Shown here: positions 25,673-33,836 of the stretch, one piece after another | Layout of the letters: each line of letters opens with the position of its first letter | Numbering within the stretch: the stretch's first letter is position 1 | NCBI RefSeq assembly: GCF_000429625.1 | Contig: NZ_AUCF01000035.1 | Span: forward strand, 1 to 62,029 | Length of the DNA stretch: 62,029 bases | From: Azospirillum halopraeferens DSM 3675 | Lineage (GTDB): Bacteria > Pseudomonadota > Alphaproteobacteria > Azospirillales > Azospirillaceae | Direction: 5' to 3' | Position numbers and translations under genes: made by a program | Notes under the pieces: model-generated | Databases searched by the model: none | The model's input: the letters and a program-made list of their open reading frames with translations, nothing else | What the model was told of the DNA's origin: nothing

Positions 25673-27425
25673 GGCACCCCCCGGACGGTCGGGCCAGCGG
25701 GTTGGGCAGGCGGGCGTAGAGGGAGCCGGCGTCGGGGCTCTCCAGCTCGTCGATGCCGAGCAGACGGGTGGTCAGGTTGAACTTGGCGCCGATGGTCGGG
25801 CTGTCGAGAACGTACCGGGCAAAGGACCGGCCCGCCCGGGTCAGCGTCGCCGCCAGCCCCTCCAGCCGGCGGCGCAGATCGGCCAGCAGCACGCCCTCGT
25901 CGGCCAGCCCGTCCTTGCCCAGCCGCGCGATCACCGAGAACACCTGGTTGACGATGGCGTAATAGGCGAAGCGCCGGTTGATCTCGTCCTCGTCGAAATA
26001 GAGCGAGTGGTCGTTGTCCGCCTCGGCGACGTGCCGGCGCAGGCCGTCGCGGTAGGCGGCAGAGAGGTAGAAACCCTGGTTGTCACGGTAGTGGAAGCAC
26101 CGGGGAAGCCCGCCGGCAATGTCCAGAAGGCCGTTCTGCTGGTGTGCCTCCAGCGCGATTCCGTGGTCGTCGTAGAGGCGCAGCAGCGACTCCAGCGCGC
26201 AGTCGAGATAGGCGGCGAACCACCGCCGGGCGGCCCCGGCGACGCCGCAGCCGTGCTCGACGGCGACGCGGCGCACCAGCCGCTCCAGGCGCGACGGGCG
26301 GTCCGGCAGGGGGTCGGCGGTCAGCGCCGCGACGGTCACCACGCCGCGCCCGCCGCCGCCGCGGAAGGGGTTCTCGCGCAGGATGACCTCGAACCCGCTT
26401 TCGCCGCCGTCCGGAGCGTCCAGCGTGATGTAGGCGGGGTCGAGCACGAAGCGCAGCCGCGCCGGCAGGGTCGGGGCGATGCCGGCGATCAGCCTCGCCA
26501 TCAGCACGCCGGCCTCCAGTTCGTGACGCCGGTTGAGGCGGACGGAGTTGGTGATGCGCACCGGCAGCGAGAACTTCAGCATCCACGGGCTGTCGGGGCT
26601 GTAGACCGTGCGCACCGAGGACGTGGCGGTGAACTCCGGCCCCGCCGGGCCGAGGGGGCGCAGCACCCCCTCCTCCTGCCACGCCTGCACGCGCGGATCG
26701 AGAAGCAGCGCCTCGGCCTGCAACGGGTGCATGGGGATCAGCCGCTCGCCGTCGCGGCACGGCAGCCGCCGCACCTCGTCGCCGAGGATGGCGGCGATCA
26801 TCTCCGGGGCGGTGGTGCTGGCGGCGGAGCGGTGGCTGACCCGCCCGGACGCCGCGGCGAACCAGCGCAGACGGAAACGGCCGTGCAGTTCGGGGGCGTA
26901 GCAGGGCTGCTGCCAGTGGCTCATGCCCTGAAGGCTCTTGGGCGCGGGGTGCAGCCAATGGCCGAAGACCAGGGACTGTTCGGCGGCGATGAAGGTGTCG
27001 TCGTCCGCCGCCGCGGCACGGTGGACGTCCAGATAGCGGCAGACGGACTGGCAGCTTTGCAGGACGCGCAGCAGCAGTTCCAGCTCATGCCCCCGCAGAT
27101 CGCCCGCCGCAGCGACGTCGGCGCGGCTATAGCTTTCGCGCACCAGCGCGCACAGGGCGCTGAAGGGGGGCACCGGCTGCCAGACGATGTCGGAGCCGGC
27201 GCGCTGCCAGATCCGGCCGAAGCGGCTGGGCCCGCACCGGGAGCGGGCCAGCACCTCGGTGCGCAGCACGCTGCGCTGGGACGCCAGGCGCCATTCGACG
27301 CACTCCACCGCATCGCCCGCTCCGGCCGGGTGCCGCGCCGCGGTGCCGGCGTCGATCTCCCGCTGGTAGCAGTTGGCGAAGCTCTGGAACGTGGCGTGTT
27401 CGGCGATCTGCTGGGATGTGGGCAT
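25656..27425 (-). CDS. asbA: NIS siderophore synthetase AsbA
   Basis: 589 aa, IucA/IucC family. By homology to the Bacillus pathway AsbA couples the first spermidine to citrate. Motifs: ATSSVRTVYSPDSPWMLKFS, PVRITNSVRLNRRHELEAG, HGIALEAHQQNGLLDI with CFHYRDNQGFY, and the C-terminal GAKFNLTTRLLGID. HxxQxE-type LIPMHPLQAEALLL is the helix that precedes the citrate-binding region. It lies 48 bases after the DUF2218 gene, and every gene from here to the ATPase at 16963 is overlapping or nearly so, so they are one transcription unit. Confidence 0.92.
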   Translation of the reverse strand: MPTSQQIAEHATFQSFANCYQREIDAGTAARHPAGAGDAVECVEWRLASQRSVLRTEVLARSRCGPSRFGRIWQRAGSDIVWQPVPPFSALCALVRESYSRADVAAAGDLRGHELELLLRVLQSCQSVCRYLDVHRAAAADDDTFIAAEQSLVFGHWLHPAPKSLQGMSHWQQPCYAPELHGRFRLRWFAAASGRVSHRSAASTTAPEMIAAILGDEVRRLPCRDGERLIPMHPLQAEALLLDPRVQAWQEEGVLRPLGPAGPEFTATSSVRTVYSPDSPWMLKFSLPVRITNSVRLNRRHELEAGVLMARLIAGIAPTLPARLRFVLDPAYITLDAPDGGESGFEVILRENPFRGGGGRGVVTVAALTADPLPDRPSRLERLVRRVAVEHGCGVAGAARRWFAAYLDCALESLLRLYDDHGIALEAHQQNGLLDIAGGLPRCFHYRDNQGFYLSAAYRDGLRRHVAEADNDHSLYFDEDEINRRFAYYAIVNQVFSVIARLGKDGLADEGVLLADLRRRLEGLAATLTRAGRSFARYVLDSPTIGAKFNLTTRLLGIDELESPDAGSLYARLPNPLARPSGGCHALPC

Positions 27426-27473
27426 GCGGCCGATCCTGACAGGGCACGGAGGGGGCGGAGCGGGGAGCGTGCG

Positions 27474-27755
27474 TCAACTCCAGGTGAGCCGCCGCTCGCC
27501 CTCGCGGAAGGCGAAGCGCAGAAGGTGGCTCTCGATGGTAGCCTGCACGTCGGCCAGATCGGCCGGCGTCGGCCCTTCGGCGCGCACGCGCAGCCCCTCC
27601 GGCAGTGCCGTCAGTTCGGCGGTGCCGCAGGAGAACCGGCACTCCCCGCGGTCGTCCTCCAGGGTCACCGCGACCTTGTGGGCGAAGTGCCGGCACAGCC
27701 GGGTCAGGTAGTCCCGGCCGTGTTCCGTCTCGAACAGAGCGGTGGATTCGGGCAT
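27474..27755 (-). CDS. DUF2218 family small protein
   Basis: 93 aa, soluble, acidic. LCRHFAHKVAVTLEDDRGEC, then FSCGTAELTALPEGLRVRAE and a C-terminal helix ending in RRLTWS match DUF2218. Proteins of this family recur beside siderophore receptors and iron-uptake genes; no biochemical function is established. It lies between the TonB receptor (65 bases) and asbA (48 bases), inside the siderophore unit, so an accessory role in iron release, siderophore processing or binding is the natural inference. The start ATG at 27755 is the only reasonable one. Confidence 0.8.
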   Translation of the reverse strand: MPESTALFETEHGRDYLTRLCRHFAHKVAVTLEDDRGECRFSCGTAELTALPEGLRVRAEGPTPADLADVQATIESHLLRFAFREGERRLTWS

Positions 27756-27782
27756 GGGGCGGATCCTCGCTTCGGAGCGGTT

Positions 27783-27808
27783 GCCCCTCCCCCGGCCGGG
27801 GAAGGGGC
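27783..27808 (-). repeat. Imperfect hairpin between receptor and DUF2218 genes
   Basis: GCCCCTCCCCCGG and CCGGGGAAGGGGC fold back with one bulge. No T-run follows on the minus strand. It may stabilise receptor mRNA, or reduce read-through from receptor into the synthesis genes. Confidence 0.45.
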
Positions 27809-27820
27809 GGGGGCGCCGTA

Positions 27821-30136
27821 TCAGAACGTCGCCGAGGCGGTCAGCAGGAAGGACCGCCCGGGCTGGTAGAGCGGCGTGACGGTGCCGAACTCCTGCCCGT
27901 ACGTCGCGCGTTCCGCATAGGTTTCGTTGAACAGGTTGCGCACGTCGGCGCGCAGGGCCAGGTTGGAGAACTGCGGCAGACGGTACTCCACGAACAGGTT
28001 CACCACCTCGTAGGCCTTCAGGGGCTGCAGGCCCGGCTGGACGTCGTCGTACTCCAGCACGAACTCCACGTCGGCGCCGAAGGTCAGGTTCCAGGGGCGC
28101 ACGGTGTGCACCGCTGCCAGGGTGATGATCTGGCCGACCGGCGTGGCGAGATAGGTTCCGACGTCGGAATCGGCGGGCCGGCCGTCGATCTTCACGTCGA
28201 TGTCCGCGTACCTGGCGCGCACGAAGCCGTCGGCCCAGGCGTAGCCGACGCCGATCTCGTACCCCTTCGATTCCACCTCCCGCGTCTCCGAGGCGGCGGC
28301 GGCGGCAAAGCGGGCGGCGCGGGCGTCGTTCAGGTTGGTGCGGAACACCCGGCCTTCGGCGGTGAAGCCCCGGTAGCGCGCCTCCAGCCCGGCGGTCACG
28401 TTGTCCGAGGTCACCGGCTTCGGCCCGTCGGCGCCGTAACGCCAGGCGTCGTTCATGATGAAGTTCTCGGCCAGCGGGATGCCGGCCCAGGTGTGCGAAT
28501 AGCCGGCCTTGGCGGTCAGGAACTCCGGCAAAAGGTCGAAGGCGCCCGACACGTTGTAGCTGACGCCGGAATTGGTCCATTTCTGGCCCGTGGTGCCCTC
28601 GAAGGTCTGGCGGTCGCCGCGCAGGCCGAAGGACAGGTGCAGGCGATCCACCGGGTCCAGGCGCGCCTGGGCGTACAGGCCCATGTTGCGCGCCCGCTCG
28701 CCCGCCGCGAAGGTCGGGTCGTCGTAGGTGGCCTCGTCGCGGTAGAAGTCGGCGCCCGCGGTGACGGTGCCGAAGCGGCCGATGGTGAAGCGGTTCTCGA
28801 CCTTGCCGTTGAGGGTCTCGGTCTCGCCGCCGCCCCGGTAGCGGCCGGGCACGGTGGACGGCGCCACCGGACGGGTGAAGATCCAGGTGTCCACATTGGT
28901 GCGGCCATAGGCCAGCACCACCCGCGGATCCCACAGGTCGGTCGGTTGGGTGTGGGTGTAGGAGAACACCAGGTTGCGGCGGTCGATGGTGTAGTCGCGC
29001 ACCCGCGGCTCCCAGGCGGGACGGCCGGCGATGAAGCCGATGTTGGCGCGGAACGGCCGCGAGGCGTCGTCGTAGACCCGCTCGTAGCTGAGCTGGAAGC
29101 GGTTGCCGCTGTCGGTCTCCATGGCGACCTTGCCGAGACCGCTGATGAGGTCGGTCTCGGTGCCCGCCACCGTGTCGCCGTTGCCGGCCTTGAACTCGTC
29201 GCCCTTGGCGAAGGTGACGTAGCCCAGCGCCTCCAGCCCCTGATGGCGGCCGTAGCCGGCGGCGGAGGTTGTCAGGGTCGGGCCGTTGGAGTTGAAGGTC
29301 GACTTCAGGAACGCCCCGACCCCGTCGCCGTCCAGCAGGTCGCGGGCGTCCTTGGTCTCGTACGCGATGGCGCCGGCCAGCGCTCCCGGGCCGGCGTCGG
29401 CCGGCGCCACGCCGGCATCGACGCGCACCGTCTTCAGGAAGGCCGGGTCGATCAGCGTCGTGCCGTTGTGATGGAACACCTTGTTGTTCTGCCGGCTGCC
29501 ATCGATGGTGACGGCGAGGTTGGTCTCCTCCACGCCGTTGACGTAGACCTTCTGCGACATGGGCACGGAGCTGCCGACGCGGATGCCCGGCTCGCCCGCG
29601 AACACGCCGGCGATGTCGGTGGGGTTCTTGCGCTCCAGATCGGCCTGCGTGATCGTGGTGGTGGCCACCCCGCCACCGCCGGTACCGGCACCGGCCGTCC
29701 CGGCGACGGTGACGGGATCGAGCTGCAGGGCACCGCCCGCACCCGGCGCCGCGGGGGCGGCGACCAGCGTGGCGGTGGCGGGGCCGGTCATGCGGTAGGA
29801 GATTCCCGTGCCGCCCAGCAGCAGGTCCAGCGCCCGGTCGGGCGGCATGGTGCCGCTGACCGCCCGCGCCGTGCGCCCGGCGGCGAGGTCGCCGGCATAG
29901 CCGATCTGCCAGCCCGTCCGGCGGCTGAAAGCGTCGAGGGCCGCGGGCAGCGGCCCGGCCGGAAGGTCGAACGCCATGGCGGCGGCAGCGGGGGCCTGCT
30001 GGGCCAGGGCCGGGGCCGGGGGCAGCACCGCACAGCCCAGCGCGGTCGATGCCAACAACAGCAGAACCGCATGCCGGGCAGCGCCGGTCCGCGAACGCGC
30101 CGCAACCTTCGGTACAAAACCCTTCCGGCCGATCAT
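27821..30136 (-). CDS. TonB-dependent siderophore receptor with N-terminal STN signalling domain
   Basis: 771 aa from the ATG at 30136, which has AGGAG 10 bases upstream; a longer frame to 30235 lacks a good start. Signal peptide ending near PALAQQA, an STN domain (about 50-125: FDLPAGPLPAALDAFSRRTG, SGTMPPDRALDLLLGGTG), a TonB-box-like DPVTV, a plug domain (VGSSVPMSQKVYVNGVEE) and a beta-barrel ending in the outer-membrane signature phenylalanine (SFLLTASATF). The STN domain marks it as a FecA/FpvA-type transducer that reports siderophore occupancy to FecR. It heads the siderophore operon, so it is probably the ferric-petrobactin receptor. Confidence 0.92.
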   Translation of the reverse strand: MIGRKGFVPKVAARSRTGAARHAVLLLLASTALGCAVLPPAPALAQQAPAAAAMAFDLPAGPLPAALDAFSRRTGWQIGYAGDLAAGRTARAVSGTMPPDRALDLLLGGTGISYRMTGPATATLVAAPAAPGAGGALQLDPVTVAGTAGAGTGGGGVATTTITQADLERKNPTDIAGVFAGEPGIRVGSSVPMSQKVYVNGVEETNLAVTIDGSRQNNKVFHHNGTTLIDPAFLKTVRVDAGVAPADAGPGALAGAIAYETKDARDLLDGDGVGAFLKSTFNSNGPTLTTSAAGYGRHQGLEALGYVTFAKGDEFKAGNGDTVAGTETDLISGLGKVAMETDSGNRFQLSYERVYDDASRPFRANIGFIAGRPAWEPRVRDYTIDRRNLVFSYTHTQPTDLWDPRVVLAYGRTNVDTWIFTRPVAPSTVPGRYRGGGETETLNGKVENRFTIGRFGTVTAGADFYRDEATYDDPTFAAGERARNMGLYAQARLDPVDRLHLSFGLRGDRQTFEGTTGQKWTNSGVSYNVSGAFDLLPEFLTAKAGYSHTWAGIPLAENFIMNDAWRYGADGPKPVTSDNVTAGLEARYRGFTAEGRVFRTNLNDARAARFAAAAASETREVESKGYEIGVGYAWADGFVRARYADIDVKIDGRPADSDVGTYLATPVGQIITLAAVHTVRPWNLTFGADVEFVLEYDDVQPGLQPLKAYEVVNLFVEYRLPQFSNLALRADVRNLFNETYAERATYGQEFGTVTPLYQPGRSFLLTASATF

Positions 30137-30248
30137 TCGGTGCAACTCCTCTCTCGTGCTGGCCCCGGGGACACCATCGCGGGCGGCTGAGCCCGATCCC
30201 CTTTTCGCCAGACGTTCGAGGGCGCACCCCCTCACAAAAAAAGTACGC

Positions 30249-31262
30249 TTATCCGAGAAGGATCAGTCCACCGGGGAGCACCCGCATCCGCACCCCGGCG
30301 ATGCCGGCGAGGGAACGCAGGGCGCCGACGGGATCATCGAGCCTGTAGTTGCCGCTGACGCGCGCCCGCTCCACCCGGTCGTCCAGCACCAGGATCAGGC
30401 CGGCGTGGTGGTGGCGCAGATCGTCGACGACCGCGGCCAGGGGCCGGTCACGGAAGACGTAGCGCCCCTCCCGCCACGCCAGCAGGACGTCGGGTTCGGC
30501 CGCGGCCACCCCCGACAGGCCGCGCGGCGAGGCGGTCACCCGTTCGCCGGGGGTCAGCAGCACCGGGGCGCCGGCGCCCCCCGCCGGGGCGACCGACACC
30601 CGCCCGCGCTCCAGCACGATGGCGTCCTGCGCCGCGTCGGAGCGCACGGCGAAGGCGGTGCCGATCACCTCCACGACGCTGTGGCCGGCGGTGACGCGGA
30701 ACGGCCGCGCCGGATCGGGAACCACGTCGAAGAAGGCTTCCCCCCGGAGCAGCCGGACATCGCGCCGGCCGCCGGCGAAGTCCAGCGCCACCGCCGACGC
30801 CGTGTTGAGCAGAAGCCGCGACCCGTCGGGCAGCGTCACCTCGCGCCGGTCGCCCGCCACGGTCATGTGGTCAGCGCGCCAGCGCAGCAGCAGTTCGGGC
30901 AGCAGGTGCAGTCCGATGGTGACCAGCAGGACGGCCGCCGCCAGGGAGCCCCACCACACCCGCGCGCGCGGCGCCGGAGCGGGCCGGGCGCGCGGCCGGG
31001 CCGGTGCCGGGTCCGGACGCGCCGCCAGGGTAGCGGCCCGGAGTTCCGGCATACCGTTCATCGCCACCAGCCGGTCGAACGCCGCGGCGTGCCGCGGATC
31101 GCTGTCCCGCCACGCGCGGAAGGCGGCCAGCGTGGGCGCGTCCGGCGTCCCGTCCAGCAGCGCGACGAACCAGGTGAGCGCCGCGTCCGTGACGGCGTCG
31201 GGGTGGCGGTATCCGTCCTCCCCGCCGCCGCGGTCCGCCTCGTTGTTGTCCGCTCCGCTCAT
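30249..31262 (-). CDS. fecR: FecR-family anti-sigma/signal transducer
   Basis: 337 aa. Cytoplasmic N-terminus with DUF4880-like TWFVALLDGTPDAPTLAAFRAW and DPRHAAAFDRL, one membrane segment (VWWGSLAAAVLLVTIGLHLL, about residue 100-120), then the periplasmic FecR domain (REVTLPDGSRLLLNTASAV, VRLLRGEAFFDV, RPFRVTAGHSVVEVIGTAF). It receives the signal from the receptor STN domain in the periplasm and controls the sigma factor. Unusually, it is divergent from fecI rather than downstream of it, and instead lies 112 bases before the receptor gene on the same strand. Confidence 0.92.
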   Translation of the reverse strand: MSGADNNEADRGGGEDGYRHPDAVTDAALTWFVALLDGTPDAPTLAAFRAWRDSDPRHAAAFDRLVAMNGMPELRAATLAARPDPAPARPRARPAPAPRARVWWGSLAAAVLLVTIGLHLLPELLLRWRADHMTVAGDRREVTLPDGSRLLLNTASAVALDFAGGRRDVRLLRGEAFFDVVPDPARPFRVTAGHSVVEVIGTAFAVRSDAAQDAIVLERGRVSVAPAGGAGAPVLLTPGERVTASPRGLSGVAAAEPDVLLAWREGRYVFRDRPLAAVVDDLRHHHAGLILVLDDRVERARVSGNYRLDDPVGALRSLAGIAGVRMRVLPGGLILLG

Positions 31263-31353
31263 GCGCCGCTCTTGTCTTCACGCTCCCTGTCATCTTAGAC
31301 GTTCGACGGCGCCGGCGACACAAATCCGGTCGGGAGCAGGGAAGTCCGGCGTC

Positions 31354-31381
31354 TTGACAGGCAAAATCCGAGAATGATAAT
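31354..31381 (+). promoter_or_regulatory. Strong sigma-70 promoter of fecI
   Basis: TTGACA (31354-31359), 16-base spacer, GATAAT (31376-31381). One of the best housekeeping promoter matches in the window. Confidence 0.75.
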
Positions 31382-31388
31382 CACTCGC
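31370..31388 (+). promoter_or_regulatory. Fur box over the fecI promoter
   Basis: GAGAATGATAATCACTCGC matches the 19-base Fur consensus at 15 positions and covers the -10 element, so Fur-Fe2+ would block fecI transcription when iron is sufficient. Confidence 0.8.
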
Positions 31389-31473
31389 ATACTCACCGCT
31401 CCCGAGCCCTGCGCGGCTCCGGCCGCCGGCGCCGCCGGTGCGGGAGGGCCGCCCAGCGACGACAGGCTCGGAT

Positions 31474-31989
31474 ATGTCCGCCATTCTGAACGCCATCTAC
31501 CTGGATCACCGACGCTCGCTGCTCAGCCGCGCCCTGAAGATCGTGCGTGACGTCCAGGCCGCCGAGGATGTGATCCAGGAGAGTTACCTGCGCGCCCACC
31601 GCGCCGCCGAACGGGGGCCGATCGACAACGTCGGGGCGTTCCTGCACCGCACCGTGCAGAATCTGGCGCTGGACCACGTCCGCCGGCGCCGCACGCAGGA
31701 GCGGTTCGAGGTCAGCCCCGGCGACGCGATGGAGTCCATCCAGGTTGCCAGCGAGACCCCTTCGGCGGAAGAGCATCTCCTCCACCGCGAGCGGCTGGAG
31801 CGGTTCCGGGGGGCCATCGACGCCCTGCCCGAACGCGCCCGCCGGGTGTGGGTGCTCAACCGGGTCGAGGGCTGGTCCTACCCGCGCATCGCCGAGCATC
31901 TGGGGGTGTCCCGGGGAACGGTGTTCAACGACATGAAGCTGGCCATGGGCCACATGGCCGATGCCCTGGCCCGCGGCGAGCGGGGATGA
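31474..31989 (+). CDS. fecI: FecI-family ECF sigma factor
   Basis: 171 aa. Region 2 (SRALKIVRDVQAAEDVIQES, YLRAHR) and region 4 (LPERARRVWVLNRVEGWSYP, RIAEHLGVSRGTVFNDM) of an iron-starvation ECF sigma factor. I chose the ATG at 31474 over an in-frame GTG at 31438 because the protein then begins at the family's usual point (MSAILNAIYLDHRRSLLSRA). Its promoter carries a Fur box. Together with FecR and the STN receptor it makes a cell-surface signalling system that should switch on the receptor and synthesis operon when ferric siderophore is bound. Confidence 0.94.
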   Translation: MSAILNAIYLDHRRSLLSRALKIVRDVQAAEDVIQESYLRAHRAAERGPIDNVGAFLHRTVQNLALDHVRRRRTQERFEVSPGDAMESIQVASETPSAEEHLLHRERLERFRGAIDALPERARRVWVLNRVEGWSYPRIAEHLGVSRGTVFNDMKLAMGHMADALARGERG

Positions 31990-32078
31990 TCGCGGCATTT
32001 TTGGGACGACGCCCCGCTCCGGACGTCTGAGGTAGGGGGCCGCCGGCCCCGCCCGGTGCCAACCGCGAGGCCGCTGCC

Positions 32079-33815
32079 GTGTTGAAGGACTTCTTTAGCT
32101 ATTACCGCCCGCACAAGCGGCTGTTCCTGGTGGATTTCGGCGGGGCGATCCTGTCGGGCCTGCTGTCGCTGGGCTTCCCCTTCGCGGTGACCGCCTATGT
32201 GGACCGGCTGCTGCCCGGCGGCGACTGGGGGCTGATCCTGCTGGCCAGCGTCGGCCTGCTGGCGGTCTATCTGATCAACACCGGGCTGATCGGGGTGGTC
32301 ACCTACTGGGGCCATGTGCTGGGCATCAACATCGAGACGGAGATGCGCCGCCGCGCCTTCGACCACCTGCAGCGGCTGCCCCTGCGCTTCTTCGACCGGC
32401 AGAAGACCGGCCATCTCGTCGCCCGCCTGACCAAGGACCTGGAGGAGATCGGTGAACTGGCCCACCACGGGCCGGAGGACGTGTTCATCGCCGTCATGAC
32501 CTTCCTCGGCGCGCTCGCCCTGATGCTGGCGGTGCATGTGCCGCTGGCCCTGATGACGCTGCTGATCGTGCCGGTGGTGATGGTGGTGGTGCTGCGCTAC
32601 GGGCGGGCCATGACGATGAACTGGCATGCCCAGTTCGAGCGGGTCGGCGCCTTCAACGCCCGCATCGAGGAGGTGATCGGCGGTGCCCGCGTGGTGCGCG
32701 CCTTCGCCAACGAGGCGCACGAACGCGACCTGTTCGCCGCCGACAACGGCCGCTACAAGCAGGCCAAGCTCAACGGCTACCGCATCATGGCCATGAGCCT
32801 GGGCATGAACTACCTGGGCATGCGGCTGGTCCAGGTGGTGATCCTGGTGGCCGGCACCTGGTTCGTCCATCAGGGCGACCTGACGATCGGCGGCTTCGTC
32901 GGCTTCCTTCTGTTGATCAACGTGTTCTATCAGCCGCTGGAGCGCATCGCCGCGGTCATCGAGAACTACCCCAAGGGCATCGCCGGCTTCCGCCGCTACC
33001 GGGACTTCCTGGCGACGGAGCCGGAGATCGTCGACCGGCCGGACGCCGTCGCGGCGCCGCCGCTGCGCGGCGCCATCGCCTTCGACGGCGTCACCTTCGG
33101 CTACGACCCCGGCCGCCCGGTGCTGAAGGACGTGTCCCTGACGATCCGGCCGGGCGAGACCGTGGCCTTCGTCGGCCCGTCGGGCGCCGGCAAGACGACG
33201 CTGCTGTCGCTGTTGCCGCGCTTCTACGAGGTGACGCGGGGGCGCATCACCGTCGACGGCCACGATATCCGCGACCTGACGCTGGCGTCGCTGCGCCGGC
33301 AGATCGGCATCGTCCAGCAGGACGTGTTCCTGTTCGCCGGGACGCTGCGCGAGAACATCGCCTACGGCCGCCTCGACGCCACCGAGGAGGAGATCCGCGA
33401 CGCCGCCCGCCGCGCCCGCCTGGACGGGCTGATCGCCGACTGCCCCGACGGCCTGGACACGGTGGTGGGGGAGCGCGGCGTCAAGCTGTCGGGCGGGCAG
33501 AAGCAGCGCGTCGCCATCGCCCGCATCTTCCTGAAGAACCCGCCCATCCTGATCCTGGACGAGGCCACCTCGGCGCTCGACACCGAGACGGAGCGGGCCA
33601 TCCAGGCATCCCTTCAGGAACTCGCCCGCGGCCGCACCTCGCTGATCATCGCCCACCGGCTGGCGACGATCCGCGACGCCGACCGCATCGTCGTCGTCAG
33701 CGACGGCGGGATCGCCGCCGAAGGGGCGCACGATGCCCTGCTGCGCGCCGGCGGCCTCTACCGCCGCCTGCACGAGGCTCAGGACCTGGCGCCGCCCCGG
33801 CGGCGCGGTGCTTGA
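32079..33815 (+). CDS. ABC exporter, fused permease and ATPase (MsbA-like); candidate siderophore exporter
   Basis: 578 aa, GTG start. A six-helix type IV exporter domain (residues 1-310; LLSLGFPFAVTAYVDRLLPG, GINIETEMRRRAFDHLQRLP) and an ATPase domain with FVGPSGAGKTTLLSLLPR, the Q-loop IVQQDVFLFAGT, signature KLSGGQKQRVAIAR, Walker B ILILDEATSALD and IIAHRLATI. It lies 89 bases after fecI on the same strand and may be cotranscribed with it, so siderophore or precursor export is a fair guess. Half-transporters of this class also move lipids and peptides, so the substrate is not shown by sequence. Confidence 0.88.
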   Translation: MLKDFFSYYRPHKRLFLVDFGGAILSGLLSLGFPFAVTAYVDRLLPGGDWGLILLASVGLLAVYLINTGLIGVVTYWGHVLGINIETEMRRRAFDHLQRLPLRFFDRQKTGHLVARLTKDLEEIGELAHHGPEDVFIAVMTFLGALALMLAVHVPLALMTLLIVPVVMVVVLRYGRAMTMNWHAQFERVGAFNARIEEVIGGARVVRAFANEAHERDLFAADNGRYKQAKLNGYRIMAMSLGMNYLGMRLVQVVILVAGTWFVHQGDLTIGGFVGFLLLINVFYQPLERIAAVIENYPKGIAGFRRYRDFLATEPEIVDRPDAVAAPPLRGAIAFDGVTFGYDPGRPVLKDVSLTIRPGETVAFVGPSGAGKTTLLSLLPRFYEVTRGRITVDGHDIRDLTLASLRRQIGIVQQDVFLFAGTLRENIAYGRLDATEEEIRDAARRARLDGLIADCPDGLDTVVGERGVKLSGGQKQRVAIARIFLKNPPILILDEATSALDTETERAIQASLQELARGRTSLIIAHRLATIRDADRIVVVSDGGIAAEGAHDALLRAGGLYRRLHEAQDLAPPRRRGA

Positions 33816-33836
33816 ATCCGACGCTCGGGCGGGGGA

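Noticed and set aside
30137..30235. Upstream extension of the TonB receptor to a start at 30235
   Set aside because: It places 33 charged residues before a good signal peptide, while ATG 30136 has AGGAG at proper spacing.
30137..30248. A FecI-type promoter for the receptor
   Set aside because: I looked for GGAAAT/TCCTTT-like elements upstream of 30136 and found no convincing pair, so no promoter is listed.
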